A DNA stretch of 61,516 bases, from the NCBI GenBank assembly GCA_030141605.1, contig JAQGDQ010000368.1, positions 170,001 through 231,516 of the forward strand, read 5' to 3'. Positions 60,525-61,516 of the stretch are shown piece after piece (position 1 is the stretch's first letter; each line of letters opens with the position of its first letter). Both the position numbers and the translations under genes were made by a program. Source of the stretch: Tubiluchus corallicola (taxonomy: Eukaryota; Priapulida; Priapulimorpha; Priapulimorphida; Tubiluchidae). Below the pieces are notes generated by a model that was not told where the DNA came from, made no database searches, and saw only the letters and a program-made list of their open reading frames with translations.

Positions 60525-61516
60525 GTAAATAAATTATTACTTTTTTTGCAAAAACTGCTAACTTGTGGTCGAAGTTTTAGGTAACTTCAAAGCACAGCCG
60601 AGAGTGGCCGAATAAGTAATTCGTAACCAAGAATAAGTCAAATTTAAGCAAATCTATTATCACCATTGTTTTGGTAGCAAACAAAAATGCGAGTTAATGA
60701 ATAAGTTCATGACTTTGCAAAACTTGTGGATGCAAATTTTGGAAATGAAAGTGCAATCAGTTCATTCAGTAATCTTTTAACAGATTCACTTTTTGTGTGT
60801 CTTTTAAAGGAAAACCGGATGATTGTGTAAACATTAGTTCAGAATAAAGAATGCTCTAAAATATTGAAAACTACAATAGGCTTTTTTAAATCAAAGCTTA
60901 AATTAAATAATAATTACCTCGCATACTCAAATTTCGTTAAACTTCCAAAGCTATGAGTGGCTCAGCGAATCTACTAAGATTGGTAGCAGCGCCTTTTTGT
61001 CACATTCGCGTGGCCGACAAATAGAAGGCGGTGCCGTGATAACCATGATCATGAACTGCAGTGTTAGTTTCTGATGTCATATGAATAGAGCCCATTTTCG
61101 TGACATCGTGCGTTTATACAGTAACACTTAAGCAAATGTGCTTGACGCACAAGGGAGATGCCTACAATTGCACAAACTGTGGTTAGTTTCTGACATAAGC
61201 AATAGCTGTGTTCAGTTGCTGTTAATTAACTTTCTAAGCTAATTGTCCAAATATAAGGAATGATTGCTAACTTTTATAGGCAAGAAAATGTGTATTTTGG
61301 ACAGTAAATTAATATGAGATTGAGTGTAAACAATTGTCCGGTCTTCCTTTAAACACTGATAGCTACAAAACTTGATTCTTGCTAGGCAAGCGAAACTTTT
61401 GTTGTTTGCGTTATTGGTTTCTCTGTTATTTATGTTTGTTAGTTAAATGGCTGTAGTTGATTGTAATGCGTTAGTAGTGAAATGAGTGCAGCTAAAATTA
61501 ATTAATATAAACAAAA
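60525..61516. other. start of NBAS intron 4
   Basis: The donor GTAAAT follows exon 4. No exon corresponding to the next propeller segment was found before the window end. Confidence 0.5.

Overview
The window is eukaryotic, animal nuclear DNA. Genes are split by canonical GT-AG introns, intergenic and intronic DNA is AT-rich, microsatellites are very long, and several families of degenerate transposable elements are present. The protein families (NBAS, glucoside xylosyltransferase, EMI-domain protein, carbohydrate sulfotransferase, GT31 glycosyltransferase) are metazoan. An invertebrate deuterostome, possibly a tunicate, would fit, but the species cannot be fixed from sequence alone. There are no prokaryotic features.

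Layout. 1-14.3 kb: no convincing gene; simple repeats, a SINE and dispersed repeats. 14.4-17.4 kb (minus): the 5' three exons of a secreted EMI-domain protein resembling the N-terminus of MEGF6. 18.9-19.6 kb (minus): three phase-compatible exons that look like part of a transferrin lobe. 19.6-20.0 kb: a degenerate minisatellite rich in TGACCTTGA motifs. 22.4-24.0 kb: SINEs and a TTACC repeat. 24.5-35.1 kb (plus): a complete seven-exon glucoside xylosyltransferase (GXYLT) gene. Its 5.3-kb first intron holds a complete two-exon carbohydrate sulfotransferase gene on the other strand (25.9-28.0 kb). 37.5-39.1 kb (minus): a two-exon GT31 beta-1,3-glycosyltransferase. 41.2-51.5 kb: a repeat-rich block with a SINE, an inverted repeat, a dead Ty3/gypsy element, a frame-broken exon with internal tandem repeats and coiled coils, a PHD/coiled-coil/KH reading frame flanked by 305-bp direct repeats, and a 5'-truncated LINE. 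53.2-53.4 kb (plus): a small terminal exon of an unidentified gene. 56.1 kb to the end (plus): the first four coding exons of NBAS, whose intron 1 carries a 439-bp MITE with perfect 27-bp inverted ends.

Functional reading. Three neighbouring genes (sulfotransferase, GXYLT, GT31) encode predicted type II Golgi enzymes of glycan synthesis, and one is nested in another. In known animals GXYLT extends O-glucose on EGF repeats; the EMI-type gene 7 kb away belongs to a family that usually carries EGF repeats. Whether the neighbourhood is meaningful or chance is open. Exon joins given here rest on splice signals, phase agreement and family alignment from memory; no search was run.
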